Source: Loktanella sp. 5RATIMAR09 (GTDB lineage: Bacteria > Pseudomonadota > Alphaproteobacteria > Rhodobacterales > Rhodobacteraceae). From it: 64,000 nt of DNA. The stretch is taken from contig NZ_LJAL01000007.1 of assembly GCF_001419985.1 (NCBI RefSeq), positions 1-64,000 on the forward strand, read 5' to 3'. Of the stretch, positions 1 to 8,502 are shown in pieces; positions within the stretch are counted from its first letter, which is position 1; each line of letters opens with the position of its first letter. The notes under the pieces were generated by a model. The model did no database searches. It was not told the origin of the DNA and saw nothing but the letters and a program-made list of their open reading frames with translations. A program made the translations under genes and the position numbers.

Positions 1-263
1 GAAAAAAATCGAAAGATCTTTTTTGTCGCCGTAAACAGCCTTGATCACAGCGGTTTTCTTGCGAAAAATCGGCCTTTTTGCGTTGCTCAGGCCCATGACG
101 CGGCCCGGAATCAAGGTGGGCCTGCCTCTAATGCCGTTTCAAACAGGCGTGGTGATACTTTTTTGATTCCCGCAATGCCATGCAAATGCCGTCTCTTCCG
201 GCGCGTGCCCGCAATCTGCAGGAATCGGTCAAACCGGGCACGTCCGCAGACGTGCCCGCCACC
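1..263. other. left-edge stretch without a recognisable gene
   Basis: No gene with a ribosome binding site and family resemblance was found. Frame 1 of the + strand stays open for much of the stretch, but its translation looks like nothing known. The part next to the minus-strand response regulator holds a hairpin, listed separately. Confidence 0.5.
236..257 (-). terminator. hairpin just downstream of the dctD-like gene
   Basis: A perfect 9-bp inverted repeat (GGGCACGTC / GACGTGCCC) with a 4-nt loop begins 7 nt past the stop codon of the minus-strand response regulator. No T-run follows on that strand, so it may be a weak terminator or an mRNA-stabilising 3' structure. Confidence 0.4.
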
Positions 264-1595
264 TTATCCGCCGTCTTCGGATTTGCGCTCTTGATCGGTC
301 GAAATCCCGTAACGCCGCATCTTGTCATTGAGGGTGCGGCGCGGAATGCCCAGCGTTTCCGCCGCACGCAGGGTGTTTCCTGCATGTGCGTCCAGCACTG
401 CCGCGATCTCGCGTGATTCGAACTGCGACACCCGATCAGCCAAAGCGAGGGGACCAGACGTCGGGGTGCCTGTACCTTCGGCCTCATAAAGCCCCAACGC
501 AAAAGCCTCGGCGTTTGTTTTCAGTTCACGTACATTCCCGCTCCAGGCCTGCCGCTTGAGTTTTTGTGACAGCACCCAAGGGACCTCGGGGTCAGCCCGC
601 CCGTATCGCCGCGCGGCGAGCTGTGCATAATGTGCAAAGATCAACGGAATGTCCTCACCTGCCTCGTGCAAGGTTGGCGTCGACAACTCTGCACCGGCCA
701 GACGGAAGAAGAAATCGGGACGGAATGTCTCCAGCAGTCGCAGATTGGTCTTGGTCGTGGCGATGACCCTGACATCAAGGTGCCGCGCCTGTGTCTCGCC
801 CATCCTCTCAAAGCTGCGTTCCTGTAAAACGCGCAGCAGCTTGGCCTGAATGGCCATCGGCATTGTCTCGACCTCATCGAGCATGAGCGTGCCGCCATGG
901 GCTGCTTCCAGTTTACCCGCCCGCCCCGCACTGTCATGTGCGAACACGCCCTCGCCATGGCCGAACAGGATCGTCTCGGCCATCGCTTCGGGCAACACCG
1001 CGCAATTGAGTGCAACAAACGGGCCGTCCGCACGGGTACTTGCCGCATGGATTGCCCGCGCGGCAAGCTCTTTGCCCGTCCCTGTCTCACCGGTAATGAC
1101 GACATCAAGATCGACGGATGCCAGCGCGGCAATGCGTTTGCGAAATTCCCGCATGGCCCGTGATTGCCCCAAAATGCTGACATCGGCGCGTTCCGCCAGC
1201 ACCGTTTGCAGCCGCGCGACCTCACGGCGTGCGGATTGTGCCTCAAGGGTCCGGCGCATGACTGCAAGAAGATGGGCAGATTCGTAAGGTTTCTCGAGAA
1301 AGTCCTCTGCGCCCGCGCGCATCGCCTCGACCGCGTGACCGACATCGCCGTGGCCTGTCAAAAGCACGACAGGCACGCCCTGCGCTTGCGCCCGCAACGC
1401 TTTGACAAAGGCGATCCCGTCCATGCCCGGCATCCGCAGGTCGCTGATCACAAGATCCGGTTGCGCGACCATCGCCGCGAGCGCTTCGGCCGCAGATGCA
1501 AAAGCCTGCACCGCATAACCGGAGGTTTCGACAAGATCGGCCAGCGCTGACAGATGATCGGCATCGTCATCGACAATGAAGATGGTCGCACTCAT
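264..1595 (-). CDS. DctD-like response regulator (receiver, AAA+, Fis) lacking GAFTGA
   Basis: This is a 443-residue response regulator of the NtrC/DctD type and the last gene of the TRAP operon. The receiver domain (residues 1-120) has the acidic pocket D9-D11, phospho-acceptor D52, T80 and K102. The AAA+ domain has an intact Walker A (GETGTGKE, 169-176) and Walker B (MLDEVE, about 238-243). The C-terminus is a Fis-type helix-turn-helix. The start is set at the ATG that overlaps the kinase stop codon (ATGA); a longer frame to 1712 would run back through the kinase gene. It probably controls the uptake genes upstream in the same operon. The odd point is the sigma-54 contact loop: where GAFTGA is expected, residues 216-221 read GVFAHD, so activation through sigma-54 is doubtful. 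Confidence 0.88.
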   Translation of the reverse strand: MSATIFIVDDDADHLSALADLVETSGYAVQAFASAAEALAAMVAQPDLVISDLRMPGMDGIAFVKALRAQAQGVPVVLLTGHGDVGHAVEAMRAGAEDFLEKPYESAHLLAVMRRTLEAQSARREVARLQTVLAERADVSILGQSRAMREFRKRIAALASVDLDVVITGETGTGKELAARAIHAASTRADGPFVALNCAVLPEAMAETILFGHGEGVFAHDSAGRAGKLEAAHGGTLMLDEVETMPMAIQAKLLRVLQERSFERMGETQARHLDVRVIATTKTNLRLLETFRPDFFFRLAGAELSTPTLHEAGEDIPLIFAHYAQLAARRYGRADPEVPWVLSQKLKRQAWSGNVRELKTNAEAFALGLYEAEGTGTPTSGPLALADRVSQFESREIAAVLDAHAGNTLRAAETLGIPRRTLNDKMRRYGISTDQERKSEDGG

Positions 1596-3331
1596 GCGGC
1601 CTCGGCGCTTTTCTGGACAGCCAAAGGCAAGGTCACTGTCACCCGCGTGCCTTGGTCCTGATGTGAGCGGATGTCGAGTGTGCCGTTGAAGTCGGAAATG
1701 ATCGCTTTGCAAATCGCCAGACCAAGCCCCAAACCCGCGCCGCTCAGCTTGGTGGAGAAGAAGGGTTCGCCCACTTTGGCCAAGTCCGCATCGGCGATGC
1801 CCTTTCCGTTGTCCTGCACGCAGAGTTCGGCCTGACCGGCATTGGTCGTCACGCTTACGATGATCTCCGCTTCCGGCATGTCCGCAACCGCATCAAGCGC
1901 GTTCAGCAAAAGGTTGGCGACGACCTGTTCGATCCGGATGGCACCTGCCATCACATCGACCCTGCCCTCAGGCGCGTGAAATACAGGCACAACGCCAATC
2001 GCCCGTGCGCGCGGCGCAACAAGATCAAGCGCAGAGGCCACCGGCGCACAAAGGTCTATCAGCATCAGTTGCGGCACCTCTTTACGGGCAAAGCTCTTGA
2101 GGTGTTTTGTCGTGCGCTGCATCCGGCGGATCAGACCGCGGGCTTTGTCCAACCGCTTGGCCGTTGCTGTATCGTGCTGGTCCAGACCAAGTTCAGCAGC
2201 TGACAGGGTGGCCTCCATGGCCGCCAGCGGCTGACTGATTTCATGCACGATCGCTGTCGACATCCGCCCGAGGGCGGCCATCTTTTCGGTATGTACAAGC
2301 GCCTCTTGCGTGGCGCGCAGGTCAATCTCGGCCTGCACCCGTGCATCCACCTCGCGCGCCAGATCGGTTGTGCGTGCGATGACCATGGCTTCGAGTTTTT
2401 CGGATTGGGACAGGCGGAGCGCGATGATCTGTCTGCGCTGTTCCCACGCTTTGAAAGCTGCAGCAATCGCAAGCGTTGCAAACGCCGCCAGAACCGCAGC
2501 CCCCAGCGACAAAAGCTGCAGTCCTGCTGTGGCACGCGCAGCAATTACCTGCCAACCGGTTGACGGCATCAGGGTCAGGCGTGCAATCCAGCCGTCGCCC
2601 ACGGCATCGCTGCCATCAATCGCGGTGCGGACAAGTGGTGCTGAAGTCGCGAAAGATACGCCCTCATAGGCGCGGGTGGCGGCGATCTGGTCCATGGCCT
2701 CTTGGCTAAGCGGGGATAAAGCACGGTATTGCCAATCCGGCCGCGCCGACAGGAAGACCACGCCGTTGGCATCAGCGAGTGCCACATCTGCATTGGCGCT
2801 ACGCCAGATATTTTCAAGCGGCCGCAAATCCAGCTTGACGACCAAAACACCGCTTAGGTCGCCAGCGTCAATCCGCGTCGACAAAAAATACCCCGGCACG
2901 CCAGTAGTGACACCGATAGCGTAGAATTGCCCTTGGCCTGTTGCCATTGCTTCCTGAAAGTACGGGCGAAACCCGTAATTCTCGCCCACAAAACTGCCTG
3001 CGCGGTTCCAGTTCGAGGCGGCAATTGTTTCACCTTCTGCGTCGATCAGGAAAAGCTCGCCCGCCTGCGCATGCACCGCCACTGTTTCCAGATAACTGTT
3101 GGCGGCCTGCAACGGGCCGGTCCCGGCCAGCGCATCACGCACGCGCACATCCTCGGCTGCGACCGCAGGCAAGGAACGCAAGCGCTCGACCTCGGCCTCG
3201 ACGGCGCGTTTGGTCAAAAGCAGCGTCTGGTCCAGCTCGGTCCGCGCGGCGCCAAGGACAAGGTTCTGCGCGACCACCCAAACCAGCACAGCAGCAAGCC
3301 CCGCAAGAACAAGTGGCCGGACCAGCGCCAT
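1592..3331 (-). CDS. DctB-like sensor histidine kinase
   Basis: This is a 579-residue membrane sensor kinase paired with the response regulator that follows it. An N-terminal membrane segment (about 5-28) is followed by a periplasmic PDC/Cache-type sensor domain (about 30-265). A second membrane segment lies near 270-295, then a coiled-coil linker. The transmitter has H-box HEISQPLA (phospho-His about 363), N-box NLLLNALD, and G-boxes DNGKGIAD and GLGLGLAI. This fits the DctB class that senses small carboxylates outside the membrane. The ATG at 3331 has a good GGAAGG site 8 nt upstream and lies 4 nt after the permease stop; the longer frame from 3391 would overlap the permease. The real ligand is unknown. 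Confidence 0.88.
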   Translation of the reverse strand: MALVRPLVLAGLAAVLVWVVAQNLVLGAARTELDQTLLLTKRAVEAEVERLRSLPAVAAEDVRVRDALAGTGPLQAANSYLETVAVHAQAGELFLIDAEGETIAASNWNRAGSFVGENYGFRPYFQEAMATGQGQFYAIGVTTGVPGYFLSTRIDAGDLSGVLVVKLDLRPLENIWRSANADVALADANGVVFLSARPDWQYRALSPLSQEAMDQIAATRAYEGVSFATSAPLVRTAIDGSDAVGDGWIARLTLMPSTGWQVIAARATAGLQLLSLGAAVLAAFATLAIAAAFKAWEQRRQIIALRLSQSEKLEAMVIARTTDLAREVDARVQAEIDLRATQEALVHTEKMAALGRMSTAIVHEISQPLAAMEATLSAAELGLDQHDTATAKRLDKARGLIRRMQRTTKHLKSFARKEVPQLMLIDLCAPVASALDLVAPRARAIGVVPVFHAPEGRVDVMAGAIRIEQVVANLLLNALDAVADMPEAEIIVSVTTNAGQAELCVQDNGKGIADADLAKVGEPFFSTKLSGAGLGLGLAICKAIISDFNGTLDIRSHQDQGTRVTVTLPLAVQKSAEAA

Positions 3332-3335
3332 GATA

Positions 3336-5345
3336 TTAGCCTTCCATGGCGCTCGGTGGTGCCGCCGAAGTACCTGCACGGGCTTTATCACGGCGCGCCT
3401 CGGACCAGTTCATGGCAAGCAACAGAACAATCAGTACCGCCGCTGCTATCTCGACGGTGAGGGACGGCCAGAACAGCCCCACCACGCCCGGCAACAGCAG
3501 AACCCGCATCCAGACCGGCATCGGCCGCCATAGGAAACCTTCGAGGATAGCGGCAAAGGCTGTCAGGCCAAGGATTGCGATAGCGCCGCTCCAAAGCACA
3601 AGCGGCAATGGCCCACCAAGGATGATTTCCTCGTTGAACACCATGAATAGCGGGATCAGATAAAGGCCCTTGGCGTATTTCCATGCCTGAACACTCGTCT
3701 CCATCGGCTTTGACCCCGCAATCGCGGCACCGGCAAAACCGGCGAGCGCCACGGGCGGGGTGACGTTACTGTCCTGCGAATACCAGAAAACCACAAGATG
3801 CGCGATCAGGAGCGGGATGCCGAATTGTTCCGTCAGCGCAGGACCGACAAGAATGATCAGCACGATATAGGCCGCCGTCACCGGCAGACCCATGCCCAAC
3901 ACAAGGCTTGCCAGAAGCACGAGGATCAGCGCCAGTACGATGTTCCCGCCCGAGAATGCAATCATCATCGCCGAGAATTTCAGCCCCAGACCGGTCAGGC
4001 CCACAACACCCACGATGATACCGGCCACAGCGCAAGCCACAGACACGGCAACCGCATTGCGCGCGCCCAATTCCAGCGCATTGAGCGTCATCATGACACC
4101 GCGTTTGCACAGTGCCACAAAGCCCTCGGCCGTCGGATTGGACGCAGCAAATTCCCAAAGCGCGCGCGCCGAAGCTGCCGCGATGATCGACAAGATCGCA
4201 TAGAAACCGACGCGCATCGGCGAATATCCCGCCACAAGCAGAAGCACCAACGCAACAAGCGGCAACAGAAAGTGCCAGCCTTCGGCCAGAACCTTGCGCA
4301 CGCTTGGCAGCTCTTCTGCTGTCAGGCCGGTCATGCCTTGTTTGACGGCGGCAATATGCACCAGCAGATACACCGTGCCGAAATAGAGGACCGCAGGGAA
4401 AATCGAGACCAGCACGATATCAACGTAAGGGACGCGGGTGAATTCGCTCATCAGGAAGGCGCCTGCGCCCATCAGCGGCGGCATGATCTGCCCACCGGTC
4501 GAGGCTGCGGCCTCGATTCCGCCAGCCTGTGCGGGACGGTAGCCCAATCGCTTCATCAAGGGGATGGTGAAAGCCCCTGTCGTTACCACGTTGGCGATAG
4601 CAGAACCCGAGATCGAGCCCATACCCGCACTCGCGATAACAGCAGCTTTGGCAGGGCCGCCACGCTGTTTGCCTGCAGCGGCATAGGCCAGATCAATAAA
4701 GAATTTGCCCGCGCCCGTGACTTCAAGGAAGGCCCCGAAAAGGACGAAGATGAACACGAATGTCGCCGCAACGCCCAAGGGAATACCAAAGATCCCCTCG
4801 GCCCCGAGTGTCATCTGGCTGGCAACTCGGTCCAGCGAATACCCGCGGTGGTTCAGGATGCCGGGCATCCAGTCGGCAAGGAACGGCAATTCGCCACGAC
4901 TGCCAGCGAAAGCATAGGCGATAAAGAAAACGCCGATCAGCGTCATGCCAAGGCCCACAGCACGGCGGGCGGCTTCAAGCACAACGATAATCGTGACAAC
5001 ACCCATCCACACGTCGATATCGCGCGGGAAGATCTGGTTGGCGATGATGTCGATATTCATGGGCACCCAAGCACCCGCAGCAATGCTGAGCACGATCAGC
5101 GTGCCATCAATGACCCATCCCAAAGGACCACGCGCCTTGTTACGTCCAAAAGCGGGATAGATCAGGAAACACAAGACCAGCACAAACCCGAGGTGAATGG
5201 GCCGTTGAAAGAACAAGCCCAACGGCTGAACACCTGCGGCGTAAAGCTGAAAGAGCGACAGCGCGATCCCGATGACCGTGATCGCGCCCACGACAAAGCG
5301 TGGTTGCGGCGCATAGATCGGGTTGTCTGCGGGTATTGTCGTCAT
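3336..5345 (-). CDS. TRAP transporter, fused 4TM/12TM permease (TAXI type)
   Basis: This 669-residue polytopic inner-membrane protein is the permease of a TRAP transporter in which the small (DctQ-like, 4TM) and large (DctM-like, 12TM) subunits are one chain, as is usual for systems with a TAXI receptor. The large-subunit part shows typical glycine-rich stretches such as GGQIMPPLMGAGAF and MGLPVTAAYI. It uses an ion gradient and takes substrate from the periplasmic receptor encoded two genes upstream. Its start overlaps the stop of the DUF1850 gene by 4 nt, and the sensor kinase begins 4 nt after its stop, so all five genes are likely one transcript. The substrate cannot be read from the sequence. 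Confidence 0.92.
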   Translation of the reverse strand: MTTIPADNPIYAPQPRFVVGAITVIGIALSLFQLYAAGVQPLGLFFQRPIHLGFVLVLCFLIYPAFGRNKARGPLGWVIDGTLIVLSIAAGAWVPMNIDIIANQIFPRDIDVWMGVVTIIVVLEAARRAVGLGMTLIGVFFIAYAFAGSRGELPFLADWMPGILNHRGYSLDRVASQMTLGAEGIFGIPLGVAATFVFIFVLFGAFLEVTGAGKFFIDLAYAAAGKQRGGPAKAAVIASAGMGSISGSAIANVVTTGAFTIPLMKRLGYRPAQAGGIEAAASTGGQIMPPLMGAGAFLMSEFTRVPYVDIVLVSIFPAVLYFGTVYLLVHIAAVKQGMTGLTAEELPSVRKVLAEGWHFLLPLVALVLLLVAGYSPMRVGFYAILSIIAAASARALWEFAASNPTAEGFVALCKRGVMMTLNALELGARNAVAVSVACAVAGIIVGVVGLTGLGLKFSAMMIAFSGGNIVLALILVLLASLVLGMGLPVTAAYIVLIILVGPALTEQFGIPLLIAHLVVFWYSQDSNVTPPVALAGFAGAAIAGSKPMETSVQAWKYAKGLYLIPLFMVFNEEIILGGPLPLVLWSGAIAILGLTAFAAILEGFLWRPMPVWMRVLLLPGVVGLFWPSLTVEIAAAVLIVLLLAMNWSEARRDKARAGTSAAPPSAMEG

Positions 5346-5830
5346 TGATCCGTACTTCCTAAAAGAGCGATCCGCACGCGTTCGCGCGGCGCGACAGCAG
5401 AGAGTGACACAACCGCGTCCCCCACTGCCAAGCGATGATCAACCGGGCCCGCACCGGGGCGCAGCACATAGGCGTTGCCCGGCACCGGTTCGTTGATATC
5501 GAGAATGAAATAGCCACCCTGCCCGTCCGTCACCTGCCGCCCGCGCCCCGGAATGTGATCCAGCCCTGCGGCAAAATCAGGCAGATGCGCATGCATCAAC
5601 ACCATCCGGCCAGCCTGGTTCACATAACAATCGGACACGGGAAATCCTTTGACCGAGTGGTTCCAGAGCACACACCATTCAGTGCCTTGCGGCACATCAA
5701 AACGGGCAATCTCTGTGCCATCTTCGCGGGTCGCAACAAGCGTTTCAGCTCCGGCCGAAACCGGCAGCAGCAGCGTTAGAATGAGAAGGGGGAGGACTTT
5801 GCCTCCCCCTTCCCAAATCGGCCCAATCAT
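5342..5830 (-). CDS. DUF1850 family exported protein of a TRAP-TAXI operon
   Basis: This is a 162-residue protein with an N-terminal signal sequence (hydrophobic core VLPLLILTLLLPVSAGA, about 12-28) and a small beta-rich domain with the WNHSVKGFPVSD pattern typical of DUF1850. Such proteins are regularly found beside TAXI-type TRAP genes; their role is not established, possibly help for the receptor or the permease. Its ATG overlaps the receptor stop codon. A strong 10-bp hairpin lies within codons 7-15, so translation start may depend on coupling to the receptor gene or on opening of this structure. Confidence 0.8.
   Translation of the reverse strand: MIGPIWEGGGKVLPLLILTLLLPVSAGAETLVATREDGTEIARFDVPQGTEWCVLWNHSVKGFPVSDCYVNQAGRMVLMHAHLPDFAAGLDHIPGRGRQVTDGQGGYFILDINEPVPGNAYVLRPGAGPVDHRLAVGDAVVSLSAVAPRERVRIALLGSTDQ
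5786..5811 (-). promoter_or_regulatory. intercistronic hairpin after the TAXI receptor gene
   Basis: AAGGGGGAGG and CCTCCCCCTT form a perfect 10-bp stem with a 6-nt loop, 15 nt past the receptor stop codon and inside the first codons of the DUF1850 gene. Its place is typical of structures that raise the level of a binding-protein mRNA over that of the membrane subunits. Confidence 0.55.
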
Positions 5831-6810
5831 GGGCGCAAGTCATCCGGAATGGTTACACCGACTTCTTCATAGTAGCGGATCGCACCAGGGTGCAGCGGCA
5901 CAGGTGTCGCGGCAATTGTGAAATCAATCGTTGTCTCATTCGCGGCAGGGTGTACGGCCTGCAATTCCGCGATGTTTTCAAACATTGCCTTGGTGATGCT
6001 ATAGGCAAGGTCATCGGACATTTCGGACGACACGGTCAGCACGTTCGGAATACCCAGCACGGCAATATCTTCGTCCACACCATTATAGCTGCCACCGGCA
6101 AGAGTAGTGGTCGCGAAGGTGCTGTCTGCCGCCATTGCCGCATCCAGCTCGGCCTGTGTCAGCGCAAGGATCGTGATGTCCTGCGTCGTCGCAAGGTTCA
6201 GGATCGAGGATGTTGGCGCACCGACTGACCAGAAACCTGCATCGATATCGCCGTTGGCCAGCGCATCGGCCGTTTCGTTAAAGTTCAGACGCTGCTCTTC
6301 GATATCGTCATAGCTGATGCCATTGGCTTCGAGGATGGCATTTGCGTTGACTTCGGTGCCAGAGCCGGGCGCGCCGATCGACACGCGCTTGCCGCGCAGA
6401 TCATCGAGCGACGTGATGCCCGAACCGTCCAGTGCAACGATATGGATCACGTTGGCGTAGAGCGATGCAAGGCCGCGGACCATCGGCAGTTGCTGGCCCT
6501 CAAAACGGCCCGTGCCTGTATAGGCTTGTGCCACTGTATCGGCCAGACCGATGGCCAGATCCGCGTCGCCTGTCGCGATCAGACCCATATTCTCGACTGA
6601 TGCGCCCGTGACTTCGGCGGCTGCGGCATAGCCGTCGATGTGGTTGTTGATGATTTCGGCAAGTCCGCCACCCATGGGGTAATAGACACCGCCAGTGCCG
6701 CCAGTTGCGATCGAAAGCTGCTCTTGCGCCATCGCGGGCGCGCCAAAGCTCAAGGCAACAACAGCTGCGCCAAGCAGGCCAACGGGCCTGCGCAATACTT
6801 CTTTAAACAT
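5827..6810 (-). CDS. TAXI family TRAP transporter solute receptor
   Basis: This 327-residue periplasmic substrate-binding protein has a Sec signal peptide ending near AMAQE (about residue 29). The following stretch LSIATGGTGGVYYPMGGGLA is the hallmark of the TAXI (TRAP-associated extracytoplasmic immunogenic) family, and the motifs SIGAPGSGTE and SVGAPTSS are also typical. It should deliver a small, probably anionic, solute to the fused permease. The chosen ATG has an excellent GGGAGGAC site 5-6 nt upstream; the frame from 6837 has no such site. It is the first gene of the five-gene minus-strand operon. Members of this family are linked to glutamate, alpha-ketoglutarate and other acids, but the ligand here is unknown. 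Confidence 0.93.
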   Translation of the reverse strand: MFKEVLRRPVGLLGAAVVALSFGAPAMAQEQLSIATGGTGGVYYPMGGGLAEIINNHIDGYAAAAEVTGASVENMGLIATGDADLAIGLADTVAQAYTGTGRFEGQQLPMVRGLASLYANVIHIVALDGSGITSLDDLRGKRVSIGAPGSGTEVNANAILEANGISYDDIEEQRLNFNETADALANGDIDAGFWSVGAPTSSILNLATTQDITILALTQAELDAAMAADSTFATTTLAGGSYNGVDEDIAVLGIPNVLTVSSEMSDDLAYSITKAMFENIAELQAVHPAANETTIDFTIAATPVPLHPGAIRYYEEVGVTIPDDLRP

Positions 6811-7154
6811 GTAGTCCTCCCAGATCGGGCTTAACACCCATAAAAGTCACCCGGTTCGTCTCGGGTCACGCCAAAGGTGGCGCAATTGCGCGCGGAATGG
6901 GACTCCTTTTTCGGGAATTTCGCAAAAATTTATGGCGAGACATCGCCAGACCTGACGCAGATTTTCGCCAGCCCGCACGGCGATTGCACAGGGAAAGTCG
7001 GACACGCCTTTGTTCATAACAGGCCTGTGCCGACTAACCCTGCGACTTCTCAACGCGCAGGGCTGCGGTGACGCACTGGCGTTACGCACCCCGAAAGTGA
7101 CTGTCAAATGTGACGAAAATCCGCGATCACTTTGCTGGCCGTTGCGAGATCTGC
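6811..7154. other. 344-bp upstream region of the TRAP-TAXI operon
   Basis: No gene is supported here. The stretch must contain the promoter of the minus-strand TRAP operon. It holds a perfect 12-bp palindrome GCGCAATTGCGC (6880-6891) and an inverted repeat GTCA-N4-TGAC (7103-7114), either of which could be an operator. I found no convincing sigma-54 (-24/-12) element on the minus strand. Confidence 0.45.
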
Positions 7155-8318
7155 TTACTCGGCCAGTTCACGCATCACCTTGATCAGGTCTGATTTCCCC
7201 TCAAAGCCGATACCCGCCAGTTCCGGCATGATGATATGCCCGTCTTCAACTTTGACCGTATCCGGAAACCCGCCATAGGGCTGGAACAGGTCGGGGTAGC
7301 TTTCGTTGCCACCAAGCCCGAGACCCGCTGCGATATTCAGGGACATCTGATGCCCTCCGTGCGGAATGCAACGGGACGGCGACCACCCTGCCGTTTCCAG
7401 CACATCAAGCGTCCGCAAATATTCAACCAATCCGTAAGACAGCGCGCAATCGAACTGCAGCCAGTCGCGGTCAGGGCGCATTCCGCCATAGCGGATCAGA
7501 TTACGCGCGTCCTGATGCGAGAACAGGTTCTCGCCCGTCGCCATCGGACCGGGATAGAACTCTGCCATCGCGGCCTGAAGCTGATAGTCCAAGGGATCAC
7601 CGATCTCTTCGTACCAGAACAACGGATAGTTGCGCAGCATCTTGGCATAAGCGATGGCAGTCTCGAGATCAAAGCGGCCGTTCGCATCGACAGCCAGTTG
7701 CGCGTCTGAGCCGATTTCGTCCAGAACGGCCTCGATCCGGCGCTGGTCTTCGTCAATCGCGGCGCCACCGATCTTCATCTTGACCACGTTATAGCCGCGA
7801 TCCAGATAGCCCCGCATCTCGTGGCGCAGCGCTGCGTCGTCTTTGCCCGGATAATAATAGCCACCCGCGGCATAAACAAAGACGCGACGGTTTGCTGTGA
7901 CACCCTTGCGTTCGGCCAGCAGTTGGTAAAGCGGCTTTTCCGCAATCTTCGCGATGGCATCCCAGACAGCCATATCAATCGTACCGACTGCAACCGACCG
8001 TTCGCCGTGCCCGCCCGGTTTTTCGTTCTGCATCATCGCAGCCCAGATCTTGTGCCCGTCCAGATTGGTGCCTGCCTCATCGATCAGCGATGCTGGGTCG
8101 GCTTCGAGGATACGGTCCCTGAAACGTTCGCGGATCAACCCGCCCTGACCGTAGCGACCATTGGAATTGAAGCCGTATCCGACAACGCGGCGACCGTCCC
8201 TGACGACATCGGTGACCACGGCCACCAGACTCGCTGTCATTTTGCTGAAATCAATATAGGCGTTCCGGATCGGGGATGCGATCGGCTTGGTCACTTCGCA
8301 AATATCGACGATGCGCAT
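7155..8318 (-). CDS. tarD: D(-)-tartrate dehydratase (enolase superfamily)
   Basis: This is a 387-residue member of the mandelate racemase/enolase superfamily. It closely matches my memory of the Bradyrhizobium D-tartrate dehydratase, including NAYIDFSKMT, GYGFNSNGRYGQGG and ENEKPGGHGERS-like stretches. Catalytic features are the KMK motif (K180, K182), metal ligands D211, E237 or E238 and E263, and the general-acid H320 in PHGGHQ. The enzyme removes water from D-tartrate to give oxaloacetate via the enol. The ATG at 8318 has an AAGGA site 7-8 nt upstream; a longer frame to 8510 has no family support and would overlap the divergent gene. It lies between a TRAP operon and malonyl-CoA synthetase, suggesting use of a C4 hydroxy acid. 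Confidence 0.9.
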   Translation of the reverse strand: MRIVDICEVTKPIASPIRNAYIDFSKMTASLVAVVTDVVRDGRRVVGYGFNSNGRYGQGGLIRERFRDRILEADPASLIDEAGTNLDGHKIWAAMMQNEKPGGHGERSVAVGTIDMAVWDAIAKIAEKPLYQLLAERKGVTANRRVFVYAAGGYYYPGKDDAALRHEMRGYLDRGYNVVKMKIGGAAIDEDQRRIEAVLDEIGSDAQLAVDANGRFDLETAIAYAKMLRNYPLFWYEEIGDPLDYQLQAAMAEFYPGPMATGENLFSHQDARNLIRYGGMRPDRDWLQFDCALSYGLVEYLRTLDVLETAGWSPSRCIPHGGHQMSLNIAAGLGLGGNESYPDLFQPYGGFPDTVKVEDGHIIMPELAGIGFEGKSDLIKVMRELAE

Positions 8319-8502
8319 TGGCTTTTCCTTTTCAACAATTTGTCGCCCTGTGGCCGTCAACGGGTATCTTGGGCGATCGCGTCCGACAATATCCAACACC
8401 AGAAAAGGTACAACAAGGCACGGGCAGCAATATATCTTGCACAGACGCCCCATGAAGCCCAACAAGGATCCGTGACAAAAACGACAAAACGGAAACCTTA
8501 TC

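Noticed and set aside
1..30. A-run/T-run stem at the left edge
   Set aside because: The stem is nearly all A-T with a mismatch and would be too weak for a terminator.
3798..5348. 516-residue open frame on + opposite the TRAP permease
   Set aside because: It is a mirror frame of a membrane-protein gene, rich in Arg/His/Gln, without family likeness or ribosome binding site.
6811..7154. Possible sigma-54 promoter of the TRAP operon
   Set aside because: No GG-N10-GC element with a fair match to the consensus was found on the minus strand.
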